Positions 1 to 10,875 of a DNA stretch of 64,000 nucleotides are shown here, one piece after another (positions within the stretch are counted from its first letter, which is position 1; each line of letters starts with the position of its first letter). Both the position numbers and the translations under genes were made by a program. The notes below the pieces were generated by a model. It did not search any database. It was given only the letters and a program-made list of their open reading frames with translations, and was not told the DNA's origin. The DNA lies in the NCBI RefSeq assembly GCF_008634025.1, contig NZ_PDCM01000002.1:1116001-1180000 (forward strand). Direction: 5' to 3'. Origin of the DNA: Streptomyces albofaciens JCM 4342 (GTDB lineage Bacteria > Actinomycetota > Actinomycetes > Streptomycetales > Streptomycetaceae).

Positions 1-1
1 C

Positions 2-469
2 CTGGAGGACAGCTTCGGGCGGCGCCTGTCCGTGGCGTTCATGGCCAACCAGGTGCCGCAGCGGGAGAACCGCATCGAGCTGCACCCGAGCGTGACCGAC
101 AAGTGGGGCCGCCCGGTCGCGTACATCATCAAGACCTGGCACCCGCACGACCGGGCGCTGATGGACACCCTCGCCGAGCAGTGCCGGCAGATCCTGGTGC
201 GCGGCGGTGACGTCCGCGACGTCAGCTCGGGGTCGGTGGGCGGCTCGGTGGTACGGATCGCCAACCATGTACTGGGCGGCGCCCGGTTCGGCACCGAGCC
301 CGCCGACTCAGTCCTCGATCCCGACTGCCGGGCCTGGAACTTCGACAACCTCTACGTCACCGACGGGGCGTTCATGCCGACCTCGGGCAGCGCCAACCCG
401 ACGCTGACCATCGAGGCGAACTCCTTCCGCGTCGGCGACGTACTGCTCGACCGGGTCGGGAGGACGTGA
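2..469 (+). CDS. GMC-family oxidoreductase, C-terminal part (cut by window edge)
   Basis: This is the last 155 codons of a flavin-dependent glucose-methanol-choline oxidoreductase; the FAD-binding N-terminus lies upstream of the window. What is visible is the family's C-terminal substrate/active-site domain. ANHVLGGARFG holds the conserved catalytic His, and GSANPTLTIEAN holds the partner Asn/Pro-Thr block that closes the flavin site; NLYVTDGAFMP is the usual lead-in. The frame is open to the first base, so the ATGs at 32 and 41 are internal. It ends one base before the next ATG, with a GGGAGGA site at 458-464 inside this gene, so it is probably co-translated with the two cupins and GlgX. The substrate cannot be read from this fragment; a sugar or polyol is an inference from the neighbours. 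Confidence 0.85.
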   Translation: MEDSFGRRLSVAFMANQVPQRENRIELHPSVTDKWGRPVAYIIKTWHPHDRALMDTLAEQCRQILVRGGDVRDVSSGSVGGSVVRIANHVLGGARFGTEPADSVLDPDCRAWNFDNLYVTDGAFMPTSGSANPTLTIEANSFRVGDVLLDRVGRT

Positions 470-470
470 C

Positions 471-1601
471 ATGGACAGCCGCTTCGACGACGTCTTCACC
501 CACCCCGAGAACGAGATCTTCCGCGTCGTCTTCTACCCCGACCGCATCTACCACGCCCGCTACCTCAACGCCACCCGCTCCTCCCGCTACCGCTACTACG
601 TCGCCGAGGTGCGCGGTTCCGCCGACGGCACCGCCATCAAGGGCGATGTCTTCCTCGGCGGCACCAAGCTGTGCCCCATGCTGCGCATCGAGTACTCCGG
701 CATCCGCCTCGTGGAGCAGGCCAGGGAGTTCGGCCGGCGCCTCGGGCCCCGTACGAAGGCCTGGCTGAAGGTCACCGGCGAGGACCCGGCGGACTCCGCC
801 GAGGCGCTCGTCACGCTGCACTGGGATCCGGTGATCGGCGCGTACGCGGCGGAGATCTGGGAGACGCTGGAGCCGCCGGACGGCACCGCGCACGACCACC
901 GGGTGCTGCCGCTGATGGGCCGCGACGCGCCCATCACCCGGGTGCCGCAGCTGTCCCCGCTGCTCGGCTCGGTGACCGAGGTGGCGATGGCGTTCCGCGA
1001 GGACGGCGTGCTGTACCCGACGGGCCAGCGGCTGGGCAACCCGCAGTGGGACAACGCCTACCTCCGCTCCCACCAGGAGCCGCGTACGCAGGAGCCCAGC
1101 GACCCCCGCAACACCGTCGCCGACAGCAACTACCTCCTCGACTTCCAGCGCGGCTTCTTCATCCCCGACGCGTCGCAGATCCAGCCGGTCAACTACCGCA
1201 ACGCCATGACCGACGAGGGCAACCCGGACCGCCGGGACGACAACATCGTGCAGATGCGCTGGCTCTTCCAGCGGGAACTCGGCAGCGACCTGGTGTTCTT
1301 CCACGAGGTGACGATTCCGCCCGGCGCGGTGGAGGGCACCCACCGGCACATCGGCTCGGAGGAGCTGTACTACGTCGTCTCCGGCACCGGCACCGCGTAC
1401 ATGAGCGACGGCGACGACCCGACGACCGCCGCCTACCCGCTGGTCGAGCGGCCGGTCTTCGGCGTCGGTCCGGTCAAGTGCCGGGAGCTGCCGGTCAAGC
1501 CGGGCAGCGTGCTCTACACCAAGAGCGGCGGTGTGCACGGCATCCGCAACCCCGGCACTGAGCCGCTGAAGTTCGTCGCGTTCCTCTACCACACCACCTG
1601 A
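471..1601 (+). CDS. cupin-domain protein (376 aa)
   Basis: The C-terminal third is a clear cupin. Motif 1 is HRHIGSEELYYVVSG with metal ligands H291, H293 and E297. Motif 2 is GSVLYTKSGGVHGIRN with H356 and N360, where the usual Pro is Lys. The first 250 residues match no family I recognise; they contain a block (about 60-140) rich in Tyr, Arg and Gly. The start is one base after the GMC stop, with a good ribosome-binding site. The downstream gene carries the same Lys-variant cupin motif, so the two look like divergent paralogues. Metal-dependent isomerase, epimerase or oxygenase chemistry is typical of cupins, but the reaction here is unknown. Confidence 0.8.
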   Translation: MDSRFDDVFTHPENEIFRVVFYPDRIYHARYLNATRSSRYRYYVAEVRGSADGTAIKGDVFLGGTKLCPMLRIEYSGIRLVEQAREFGRRLGPRTKAWLKVTGEDPADSAEALVTLHWDPVIGAYAAEIWETLEPPDGTAHDHRVLPLMGRDAPITRVPQLSPLLGSVTEVAMAFREDGVLYPTGQRLGNPQWDNAYLRSHQEPRTQEPSDPRNTVADSNYLLDFQRGFFIPDASQIQPVNYRNAMTDEGNPDRRDDNIVQMRWLFQRELGSDLVFFHEVTIPPGAVEGTHRHIGSEELYYVVSGTGTAYMSDGDDPTTAAYPLVERPVFGVGPVKCRELPVKPGSVLYTKSGGVHGIRNPGTEPLKFVAFLYHTT

Positions 1602-1613
1602 GGCGGCCCCGCG

Positions 1614-2866
1614 ATGCCCACGATCGTGCACACCGACTCGGTCTTCCGCGTCGACCCGGTCAAGCCCCCGGACTACGCGGAGGCCAACCCGCTGCTGAAG
1701 CTGCTGGGCCTGGTCGAGCGCACCCGGTTCGCCGCCGAGCGCGAGCAGTACGAACCCGCCTCGCTCCAGCACCTGTTCCCGCTGCGCACCCTCCAGCTGT
1801 ACGGGCCCACCTCGCCCCACCAGGACCAGCTCGACCCGGAACAGCAGGACGACAAGAACGACTTCCAGAAGCAGAACGTCCGCGACTTCACCCTCGCCGA
1901 CACCCGGGCGGTGCGCGGCTGGGCCGAGATCGGCGACTGGCGCGGCCCGTTCCTCCAGCTGTCCTACCGGGGCGGCCCGGACTCCGCGCTGTGGCGCGAG
2001 GCGGGCCGGCTCGGCGACACCATCGGCTGTGTGCTCTCCGTCCAGGGCAGCCGGCCGGTGCCCGTCCGGGTGCCGTACGACGAGGAAACCGACTTCTACA
2101 CCGTCGAACTGTGGGGCCGGGTCGGCGACGGCCTGCACGACCTGCTGGGCCCGCGTGGCCGGTCGGCCCTGGACTCCGGCCTGTTGCAGCCCCGCCCGGA
2201 CCTCGTCACCGGCCTGGGCCAGGACTTCCTCCGCGACCAGATGACCAACCAGGACCTGCGCCTGGTCGCCCCGCGGCACGCCATGCACCCCGTACTCCCC
2301 TGCTACATCGACCTGCGCTGGACCGCGAGCCCCGACGGCGCGGGCTCGGCCGACCCGCCCTCCGGGTCGATGCGCCTGGGCTTCGAGATGAAGATCCGCG
2401 GCTGGGACCACTACCTGGGCGTCGGCACCAGCCCCAACCCGCACGGCGGCGTCGGCTTCCTCGAATACCGCACGCTCTTCAGCGAGTACGGCCGCTGGGC
2501 GGGCACCGACGACCTGCGGCGGAGCCTGGAGCCGTACAACCTGGACGCGTTCGGCCGCAAGGGCCACGCCAGCGGCGACGTGGAACCCTTCCTCGCCGTC
2601 ACCTACATGGACCTGCACGTCCTGGACCCGGCCTGCGGCATCGGCCTGCACCGGCACCGGGACAACCAGGAGGTCTTCCTGATGCTGGAGGGCGACGGGC
2701 TGATGGTGGTCGGCGACTGGGCCGACTCCGGCAGCCGGGTGCGCTCCTTCGAGATACGGCGCCTGCCCGCCGGCCACCTGGCCCTCCTCAAGGGCGGCAA
2801 TCTGCACGGGCTGATGAACCCGGCGGACCAGCGGGCGTCCCTCTTCATGTTCGGCGGTTACGACTG

Positions 2867-2867
<1 letters not shown>
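1614..2867 (+). CDS. cupin-domain protein (417 aa), paralogue of the preceding gene
   Basis: The C-terminal cupin has motif 1 around H346, H348 and E353 (LHRHRDNQEVFLMLEG) and motif 2 around H398 and N402 (GHLALLKGGNLHGLMN). It shares the Lys substitution for Pro seen in the preceding protein. The N-terminal 300 residues are unfamiliar and include a charged Gln/Asp-rich segment near residues 62-85. It follows the first cupin by 12 bp and its TGA overlaps the ATG of glgX by one base, so the four genes are almost certainly one transcript. A two-subunit metal enzyme acting on the product of the GMC oxidoreductase is possible but is only inferred from order. Confidence 0.75.
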
Positions 2868-4879
<2,012 letters not shown>

Positions 4880-4888
<9 letters not shown>

Positions 4889-4923
4889 CACTCCGCTGCC
4901 TGGCGGCTGACGCTCCGCTGCCG
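4880..4923 (+). repeat. 22-bp imperfect tandem duplication across the glgX stop codon
   Basis: The unit GGCGGCTGAC-A/G-CTCCGCTGCC plus one base occurs at 4880-4901 and again at 4902-4923, differing at two positions. The first copy contains the TGA stop of glgX and the second repeats it out of the gene. It looks like a small slippage duplication, with no evident function. Confidence 0.7.
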
Positions 4924-4976
4924 GACAGCCGAAGCCCTGCCGCCGGGCCGGTGCCGTACCGCCGAGCGGCGGTCGG

Positions 4977-5894
4977 CTATCCCTCCCCGGCCCACGGCCG
5001 CAGCTTCTCCGGGTTGCGGACCGCCCAGATCCGGGTGACGCGCCCGCCGGAGACATGGAACGAGGCCACCGTCATGACGACACCGGCACGCTGGGCCACC
5101 AGGCCCGGCACACCGTTGACCGACCGCTCCCGCAGTTCGAGTCCGGGGGCCTTTTCCGCCATGGCGACCATGTACCGAGCGATGCGCGCGCCTCCCTCGA
5201 CCGGGCGCAGGGCGGCACCGGCCACACCGCCGCCATCGGCGGCCATCACGGCGGCGGGGTCGAGGAGACCGACGAGGGCCGCGATGTCCCTGGCCTCCCA
5301 CGCCTCTTTGACGCGCCGGACCACGTCGGCCTGGCCGGTCGCCGCCACCGGGGTACGCGCGGCGCCGACCCGCCGCCGGGCGGAGGCCGCCAGTTGCTTG
5401 CAGGCCGCGGGGGTCCGGCCGAGTACGCCGGCGACCTCGGCGAACCGGTACCGGAAGACATCGTGCAGGACGAACGCCACCCTCTCGGCGGGCGTCATCG
5501 AGTCCAGCACGACGAGGAAGGCCATGGCCACCGACTCGTCCAGAACGATCTGGTCGGCGGGGTCGGCCGGGCCGGTGGGACCGGCGCCGCCCGCGTGGCC
5601 GCGCCCGGCGCGGTCGGGCACCGGCTCGGGCAGCCACGCGCCGACATAGCGCTCGCGGCGGACCCGCGCCGAGCCGAGCAGGTCCAGGCAGATGCGGCTG
5701 GTCACCGTCGTCAGCCAGGCGCCGGGGGACGAGATGTCCGCCTGCCTGTCCCCGGGCAGCCCGTACCAGCGCGCATAGGCCTCCTGCACGGCGTCCTCGG
5801 CCTCGGTCAGCGAACCGAGCAACCGGTAGGCGACATTGATCAGTTGGCGACGTACAGCGGCTGCCTCTGCTGTGCCGGACCCGGCAGTCCCCAC
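4977..5894 (-). CDS. ECF41-family RNA polymerase sigma factor (SigJ-like)
   Basis: A 305-residue extracytoplasmic-function sigma factor. Region 2 is at the N-terminus (LLGSLTEAEDAVQEAYARW), region 4 includes ERVAFVLHDVFRYRFAEVA and a helix-turn-helix, and a SnoaL/NTF2-like extension follows. The extension has the two hallmarks of ECF41: DGGG after region 4 and NPEKL near the end. In that group the C-terminal extension controls sigma activity in place of a separate anti-sigma factor. The GTG start has GAGGGGGCC upstream. ECF41 genes usually sit beside a carboxymuconolactone decarboxylase, oxidoreductase or epimerase target; here the divergent neighbours are two membrane proteins. I did not find the known TGTCACA/CGTC promoter in the intergenic region. 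Confidence 0.92.
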   Translation of the reverse strand: MGTAGSGTAEAAAVRRQLINVAYRLLGSLTEAEDAVQEAYARWYGLPGDRQADISSPGAWLTTVTSRICLDLLGSARVRRERYVGAWLPEPVPDRAGRGHAGGAGPTGPADPADQIVLDESVAMAFLVVLDSMTPAERVAFVLHDVFRYRFAEVAGVLGRTPAACKQLAASARRRVGAARTPVAATGQADVVRRVKEAWEARDIAALVGLLDPAAVMAADGGGVAGAALRPVEGGARIARYMVAMAEKAPGLELRERSVNGVPGLVAQRAGVVMTVASFHVSGGRVTRIWAVRNPEKLRPWAGEG

Positions 5895-5992
5895 TCTTCC
5901 GGCCCCCTCGCCTTACCTTTCGCAGGCCCGCGTCGTCGGGCTGGTGAGACCTTACCGATCCACTGCCCTAGGGCGGAAAAGGGGACCGTGAC

Positions 5993-6367
5993 ATGGCCAC
6001 TGCGGTGAGAACGACGACGAAAGCACAGCGCGGATCCGCGTTCCTGCGGACAGCGATCTGTTTGCAGACCTTGGCCCTCTTCCTCCAGGCGGTCTCCGCC
6101 GGACTGCTGCTGACCTCCCCCTACGGAGAGACGCTGCACGGCGTCGGCGCCCGCGTGATGTACGGAACGTCGATGCTGTACGTGCTCGCGGCGGTACTGG
6201 CGTGGAAACCGGGCGGTGGCTCGCCCCGGCCCGTCTGGCACGCGACAGGCTTCCTCGCGCTCGCCTCGGTCCAGGTCGTGCTCGGCATCGCGCACGTCCC
6301 CTCGGTGCATCTCCCCCTGGGAGTCCTGATGTTCGGCCTGAGTGTGCTGGCGCTGACCCGGCGCTGA
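5993..6367 (+). CDS. small integral membrane protein (124 aa)
   Basis: No family recognised with confidence. After a short basic N-terminus there are about four hydrophobic helices (residues roughly 20-42, 50-70, 80-100 and 105-120), separated by short polar loops. It reads away from the ECF41 gene across about 100 bp and is followed 88 bp later by a DUF2165 membrane protein. The two could be targets of the sigma factor, but no promoter match supports this. The ATG follows GGGACCGTGAC, a weak ribosome-binding site. Confidence 0.7.
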   Translation: MATAVRTTTKAQRGSAFLRTAICLQTLALFLQAVSAGLLLTSPYGETLHGVGARVMYGTSMLYVLAAVLAWKPGGGSPRPVWHATGFLALASVQVVLGIAHVPSVHLPLGVLMFGLSVLALTRR

Positions 6368-6455
6368 GCACCGCCCGGACGGACGGCACACGGCGGTTGA
6401 CACCCCCCGTAAAGTGCCGAAGACACCACTCCACCGCAGGCCAGGGAGACCGTGA

Positions 6456-6968
6456 ATGCCCGCCGCCAGACCGCTCCAGCCCCTCCCGCTCGCGGCCACC
6501 GCGCTCACCGGCACGGTCGCGCTCTACATGGCGCTCGTCGCGTTCGGCAACATCACCGACTTCGGCACCAACCAGGCGTTCGTCCAGCACGTCCTGGCCA
6601 TGGACACCACCTTCAAGGACCCCGACCTGATGTGGCGGTCCATAGAATCGCCCACCCTCCAGAACATCGCCTACGTCCTGATCATCACCTGGGAGACCGT
6701 GACGGCGCTGGTACTGATCGCGGCAACGGCGCTGTGGGCGAGACAGGTGCGCGGGGGCGCCGGATACGCGGGAGCACGCCGCTTGAGCACCGTCGGACTG
6801 CTCATGGTGCTGCTGCTCTTCGGCGCCGGGTTCATGGCGATAGGCGGGGAATGGTTCGCGATGTGGCAGTCGAAGAGTTGGAACGGGCTGGACGCGGCGG
6901 CACGGAATGTGGTGCTGGCGGGAGTGGCGTTGGTGGTGGTGCAGTTGCGGGAGGCGAACGAGCGGTAG
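6456..6968 (+). CDS. DUF2165 family small integral membrane protein
   Basis: A 170-residue protein with about four transmembrane helices. It has the conserved loop features of DUF2165: NITDFGTNQAFVQHVLAMD after helix 1 and GGEWFAMWQSKSWNG between helices 3 and 4. The family has no assigned biochemical role. The start is preceded by CAGGGAGACC. A TTGACA hexamer lies at 6397-6402 with only a weak -10 (AAGACA) after 17 bp, so a dedicated promoter is possible but uncertain. It ends about 80 bp before a perfect hairpin shared with the convergent toxin locus. Confidence 0.8.
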   Translation: MPAARPLQPLPLAATALTGTVALYMALVAFGNITDFGTNQAFVQHVLAMDTTFKDPDLMWRSIESPTLQNIAYVLIITWETVTALVLIAATALWARQVRGGAGYAGARRLSTVGLLMVLLLFGAGFMAIGGEWFAMWQSKSWNGLDAAARNVVLAGVALVVVQLREANER

Positions 6969-7051
6969 CCCTGAACTCGGGAATCAACAAGACCAGTGCG
7001 TCCGGGCCTCGGGCTGACCGCCCTGCCTCTCATCCGAGAAACAATGAAGCG

Positions 7052-7090
7052 CCGAGGTGGGCTCCGGCTGAACGCCGGAGCCCACCTCGG
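7052..7090. terminator. 17-bp perfect hairpin between convergent genes
   Basis: CCGAGGTGGGCTCCGGC (7052-7068), a 5-base loop, then its exact complement (7074-7090). It lies between the DUF2165 gene (plus) and the immunity gene (minus), so it can serve both directions. There is no T-run, as is usual for actinobacterial terminators. Confidence 0.8.
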
Positions 7091-7105
7091 ACGGACCGGA
7101 CGGAA

Positions 7106-7336
7106 CTAACCTTCTACGGCCTCGATGAAATACTCGTGGCCATCCGGATCGAACGTCTCTCTTGTGAGCTTCCGCAAAGCTTCCAACTGTTTCTCGCTCA
7201 AGGGGTACACGTCGGCAAACCTGTCAACCGGGATGTCCACCAGTTCGGCGGCGGCCTGCAGGCCGATGTGCGTAACGTCCGTCTCCCGTTCCGGGAAATC
7301 AGAGTCCCTGCGGTACTCAGTGACGAGAATTCTCAC
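7106..7336 (-). CDS. putative immunity protein for the colicin E3-like toxin
   Basis: A 76-residue acidic protein (18 Asp/Glu against 9 Lys/Arg). Its ATG overlaps the last bases of the toxin gene (ATGA, 7333-7336), so the two are translationally coupled. An acidic small protein directly after a basic C-terminal nuclease domain is the classic arrangement of an immunity protein in polymorphic toxin systems. The sequence is not obviously the colicin ImmE3 fold; a C-terminal HEYFIEA motif resembles small DUF proteins found in such positions. The role is inferred from location and charge. Confidence 0.7.
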   Translation of the reverse strand: MRILVTEYRRDSDFPERETDVTHIGLQAAAELVDIPVDRFADVYPLSEKQLEALRKLTRETFDPDGHEYFIEAVEG

Positions 7337-10300
7337 TTCTCCACCTTGCGTGTACGGTCCCTCGGCTTAGTCTGCTCCCCCGTATTGGGATCGAATTCTC
7401 CCATATGTTTCCCATCCTTGTTGTACTTTTCCACCGTTCCGTGCTGGGAGTCCCATTCGTAGATGGTGCCCTTCGGGTCCTTCCAACGCTTGCGAAGGCC
7501 TCCGCCACCCTGGACGGGCGTCTTCGGCTTAGCCCTCTGCGCCTTGGGAAAGGCGGGAAGAGTCTGTGGAGCTTCCTTGGGGCCGGGGTCGGTCTTGCGG
7601 GTGACGCCGGCCTTGCTGCGGGCGTCTCGCAACGCCACACCGAGTCCGTCGTTGAAGCGGCCGACGCCGTCACCGATGGCGGCGGCTCCGCCGACCAGCA
7701 GCGTCGTGCTCGCGGCAATCGCCGGGGCACCGACCAGACAGCCGACTCCGGACAAGCACACCGCGCCACCGGCGATATCACCCGAGCCGCCCACGCCCAT
7801 GGCGAAAACACCGAGGAACGTCTCGCCGAGTCCGGCCCAGATGTCACCATTGCCCAGGATCGCCGAGCCGTAGGTCGCGACCGTATCCCCGATGTCACCG
7901 GCCTTTTGCACGCCGTCCTTGACGAAGCCCGGTACCCACCCCGGCCAGCCGTCGTCCGGCTCACCGTCGTCGGGCTCGTCCTCCGCGGCCTTTCTCCGCG
8001 CCTCCTCCGCCTGTCGCCAGGCGGCTTCTTCCGCCCGCTGCTTCTCGACGGCGGTGGTGTAGGCCTCGGTGGCTGCCTGGTTGGCCGCTACCGCATCCTT
8101 GCCCGCAGCCGTCGCCGACGCCCGCGCTTGCTTGGCCGCGCTCCATGCCTCGTCGGCGGAGCCACGCGCCCAGTTGGCCGAGCTTTGCGCACTGGTGGCC
8201 GACCTGACGGCCCGGGCGGCTGCCCGGTTGGCGTCGGCCTCGGCGGCCCGAGCCTGCTTGGCCGACTGGGCGGCCTGGGCGGCGGATGCCTCGGCGTCCT
8301 TGGCGGACTTGCGCGCCTGCTCGGCGTAGGTGCTGGCCTCGTTGGCCGACTTCTGGGCCGCGTTGGCGGCATCTCGCGCCTCGGCAGCGGCCTTCTTGGC
8401 GCGCAGCGACCATTCCTTGGCCAGATGCGCGTTCTGCTGCGCGGTGGCCGCCACCCCTGAAGCATCGGCGATCAGACGCTTGATGTCCGCATCATGAGTG
8501 GCTGCCAACTGATCCTTGCGGGCTGCCTTGTACTGCCCGACCTGGACGAAGTCATGCAGCGCCTGGGGCGGCCCCACCAGGGCGATCTTTGCCGCGGCCC
8601 GGAGCTCCGGACCGCCCGTGCTGGCCAGTTGCGTGGCGCGGATACGGTCATCGGCCAAACGGGCGTCGAACTGACCGGAGGACAGGAACTTCAGCAGTTC
8701 GTCGGCCGTGCCGGCCTTGAGCGCGGCCTTGGCGGCCTCGCGCACGTTCGAACCGCCCACGCTGGACAGTTGTACGGCGCTGGTGCGGTAGACCGCGGCA
8801 GCCGCCTCGTGCTGGCCGGTGCTCAGGAAGTCGTCGACCTGCTGGGCGTCGCCCTGAAGCGCCTTCTCTGCGGCCGACCTGAGCGCTTCGGAGAATCCCT
8901 CTTCGGCCAGGAACTCGACACGCGCCCGATTGTCCTGGTCGGATGCTTTCTTCCAGCCGCTGCGCACGTACTCGCGCATGGCATCGTCGGAGCCGGCAAG
9001 CGCCACCTCCGCGGCGGCCTTGCTCCACGGTCCCCGGACCTTCAGTGCCAGCAGCGCTGCCTTGCGCCCCTGCACTGCCATCTCCTTCGCGTCGGTGCCC
9101 GGCTCGGCCGCCTTGTCCGCCAGGCGGGTGGCCTCCGCGTCCAGTTCCTTGGCCTTTTGGACCGCTCGCTCCTGCTGCTCCTTGAGCTCGTCGTCCGCGG
9201 TCTTCAGGTCACGGGCCTGCTCCATCGCGGCCGAGGTACGGTTCTTGAGCTCTTCCTCCTCGGCCTGGCGGGCCAGAGCGTGGACCTCTCCGGCCTCCTT
9301 GACCGCTGCGGTCGCATCGTCGGCCGCGGCCTGGGCGTCAGTGGCGTGCCGGTCCGACTCGGCCGCGGCCTTTTCCGACTCGCCGGCGTGCTCGGCAGCC
9401 TTCTCGGCCTCTTCCGCTGCCTTCTTCGCGTGGCCGGCCGCCCTGTTGGCCGCGTCCCGCGACCGGTACGCCGCCGCCGCGGAGCGGTTGGCCAGCGTCA
9501 CGGCGGACTGCGCCGCGCTGGAAGCCTCGCGGGCATGCCGCTTGGCCTGGGCTGCCGCGGCCTTCGCCTCAGCAGCGTGGGAGTCGGCGGCATCGGCGAA
9601 TCCGCTTGCCCGCACTGCCTGACTGGCCGCCGCATCGGCATTCGCGCTGGCGCTCAGAGCGTGCTGCGCGGCCTGGCCCGCCGCAGCCGATGCCTTGCCC
9701 GCCTGGTCTGCGGCCTGCGCCGCCTTCTCCGCGCCCTTGGCGGCATCCCGGGCGACCTCCGCCGCCTTTCGGGCGTCGGCGGCCTTGCCCGCGTCCGAGG
9801 CCGCTGCCGCGGCCGCGTTACGCGCACCGGAAGCGGCGCTGGCCGCACCGGCAGCTGCTGCCGCCGCCTGCGCAGCGGCGTTGGCGGCAACCCTGGCCGA
9901 CGCATTGGCGGCACGGGCCGCGCCGATCGCCCGCTGAGCGGCGCGCGCGGCCCCTCGCGCCGCCTCGGCAGCTACCGCGGCAGCACCGGCTGCGTCCTGG
10001 GACCCCTGTCTTGCTTTCTCGGCCTCATTCGCGGCATTCGCCGCAGCTTCCTTGGCCAAGTCCGAGGCCTCGACCGCGCGATCGGAGGCCTCCTTGGCGG
10101 CATCGGTCTCCTGCTTGGCCTTCTTGCCCGCCTCCTCGGCTTCCTGCGCCAATTCCTCGATGGAGGCACGCTCCTGGTCCCGGGCCCGGGCCACCTGCCG
10201 GCCGACCTCGAGGAACTCGTGGACGTCCTGCGGCCCTCCGCGCAAGGCGACCTTGCCGGCTGCTTTGGTCGCCGGTCCGCCGACGCTGATCAGCTGAACG

Positions 10301-10875
10301 ACGCGGGTCCTTTCATCCGCCTCACGCGCCTCGTACTGCGTCGTTTCCAGGAACGCGCGGACGTCCTCGGTCGAACCCTTCAAGGCCTGCTTTCCGGCCT
10401 CCCGCACGTTCTGGCCGCCGATACTGACGACCTGCACGGCCCGGGTCCGCTGGTCCGCCTCCAGCGGGTCCTTCCAGCCTTCCTTCAGAAAGGCGTGCAG
10501 GTCTTCCCGCGACCCACGCAGCGCCTTCTTGGCTGCTGCTTGCAGATTACGGCCGGCAACAGAGTGAATCTGTACGGCCGCGATGTACTCATCGCGGTAC
10601 CGGCCGCTGTCCTTGCCGCTCTCCAGGAAGTGCTGTACGTCCTCTTCGGACCCCAGCAGCGCGGTTTCGGCCGAAGCCCTCAGCCCTGGTCCGCCGTCCT
10701 TCCACAACTGGACAACCCGGCCGCGAGCGGTGTCGGGTATCGGGTCAACGCCCCCGCCCTTTTCTTCCGCCGCATGAGCCGGGTTCGTCCCGACCATCTG
10801 CGCAACGAGTGCCAGTGGCAGCACGCCTGTGCTCACAGCACGCATACCGCGCTGCCACTTCTTTCTGGATTTCAC
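7333..10875 (-). CDS. secreted ALF-repeat polymorphic toxin with C-terminal colicin E3-type ribonuclease domain
   Basis: An 1180-residue protein with a GTG start. It has a Sec-type signal peptide (basic KSRKKWQRG, then a hydrophobic core ending NPAHA at about residue 35). Four ALF repeats follow (about 50-240), then a very long Ala-rich coiled coil (about 245-600), four more ALF repeats (about 610-800), a second coiled coil (about 800-960), an Asp/Pro linker, a Gly/Ala-rich hydrophobic pre-toxin region (about 990-1095) and the tip. The last 60 residues match the colicin E3 16S-rRNA cleaving domain: KRWKDPKGTIYEWDSQHG. D1142, H1145 and E1149 have the same spacing as E3 Asp510, His513 and Glu517, and a basic Arg-rich tail provides candidates for Arg545. 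It likely acts against competing or sibling bacteria by cutting 16S rRNA in the decoding site. The toxin function is a homology inference. Confidence 0.88.
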   Translation of the reverse strand: MKSRKKWQRGMRAVSTGVLPLALVAQMVGTNPAHAAEEKGGGVDPIPDTARGRVVQLWKDGGPGLRASAETALLGSEEDVQHFLESGKDSGRYRDEYIAAVQIHSVAGRNLQAAAKKALRGSREDLHAFLKEGWKDPLEADQRTRAVQVVSIGGQNVREAGKQALKGSTEDVRAFLETTQYEAREADERTRVVQLISVGGPATKAAGKVALRGGPQDVHEFLEVGRQVARARDQERASIEELAQEAEEAGKKAKQETDAAKEASDRAVEASDLAKEAAANAANEAEKARQGSQDAAGAAAVAAEAARGAARAAQRAIGAARAANASARVAANAAAQAAAAAAGAASAASGARNAAAAAASDAGKAADARKAAEVARDAAKGAEKAAQAADQAGKASAAAGQAAQHALSASANADAAASQAVRASGFADAADSHAAEAKAAAAQAKRHAREASSAAQSAVTLANRSAAAAYRSRDAANRAAGHAKKAAEEAEKAAEHAGESEKAAAESDRHATDAQAAADDATAAVKEAGEVHALARQAEEEELKNRTSAAMEQARDLKTADDELKEQQERAVQKAKELDAEATRLADKAAEPGTDAKEMAVQGRKAALLALKVRGPWSKAAAEVALAGSDDAMREYVRSGWKKASDQDNRARVEFLAEEGFSEALRSAAEKALQGDAQQVDDFLSTGQHEAAAAVYRTSAVQLSSVGGSNVREAAKAALKAGTADELLKFLSSGQFDARLADDRIRATQLASTGGPELRAAAKIALVGPPQALHDFVQVGQYKAARKDQLAATHDADIKRLIADASGVAATAQQNAHLAKEWSLRAKKAAAEARDAANAAQKSANEASTYAEQARKSAKDAEASAAQAAQSAKQARAAEADANRAAARAVRSATSAQSSANWARGSADEAWSAAKQARASATAAGKDAVAANQAATEAYTTAVEKQRAEEAAWRQAEEARRKAAEDEPDDGEPDDGWPGWVPGFVKDGVQKAGDIGDTVATYGSAILGNGDIWAGLGETFLGVFAMGVGGSGDIAGGAVCLSGVGCLVGAPAIAASTTLLVGGAAAIGDGVGRFNDGLGVALRDARSKAGVTRKTDPGPKEAPQTLPAFPKAQRAKPKTPVQGGGGLRKRWKDPKGTIYEWDSQHGTVEKYNKDGKHMGEFDPNTGEQTKPRDRTRKVEK

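Noticed and set aside
7106..7336. Calling the small gene a colicin E3 immunity (ImmE3) homologue
   Set aside because: Position and charge fit an immunity protein, but the sequence does not align convincingly with ImmE3.
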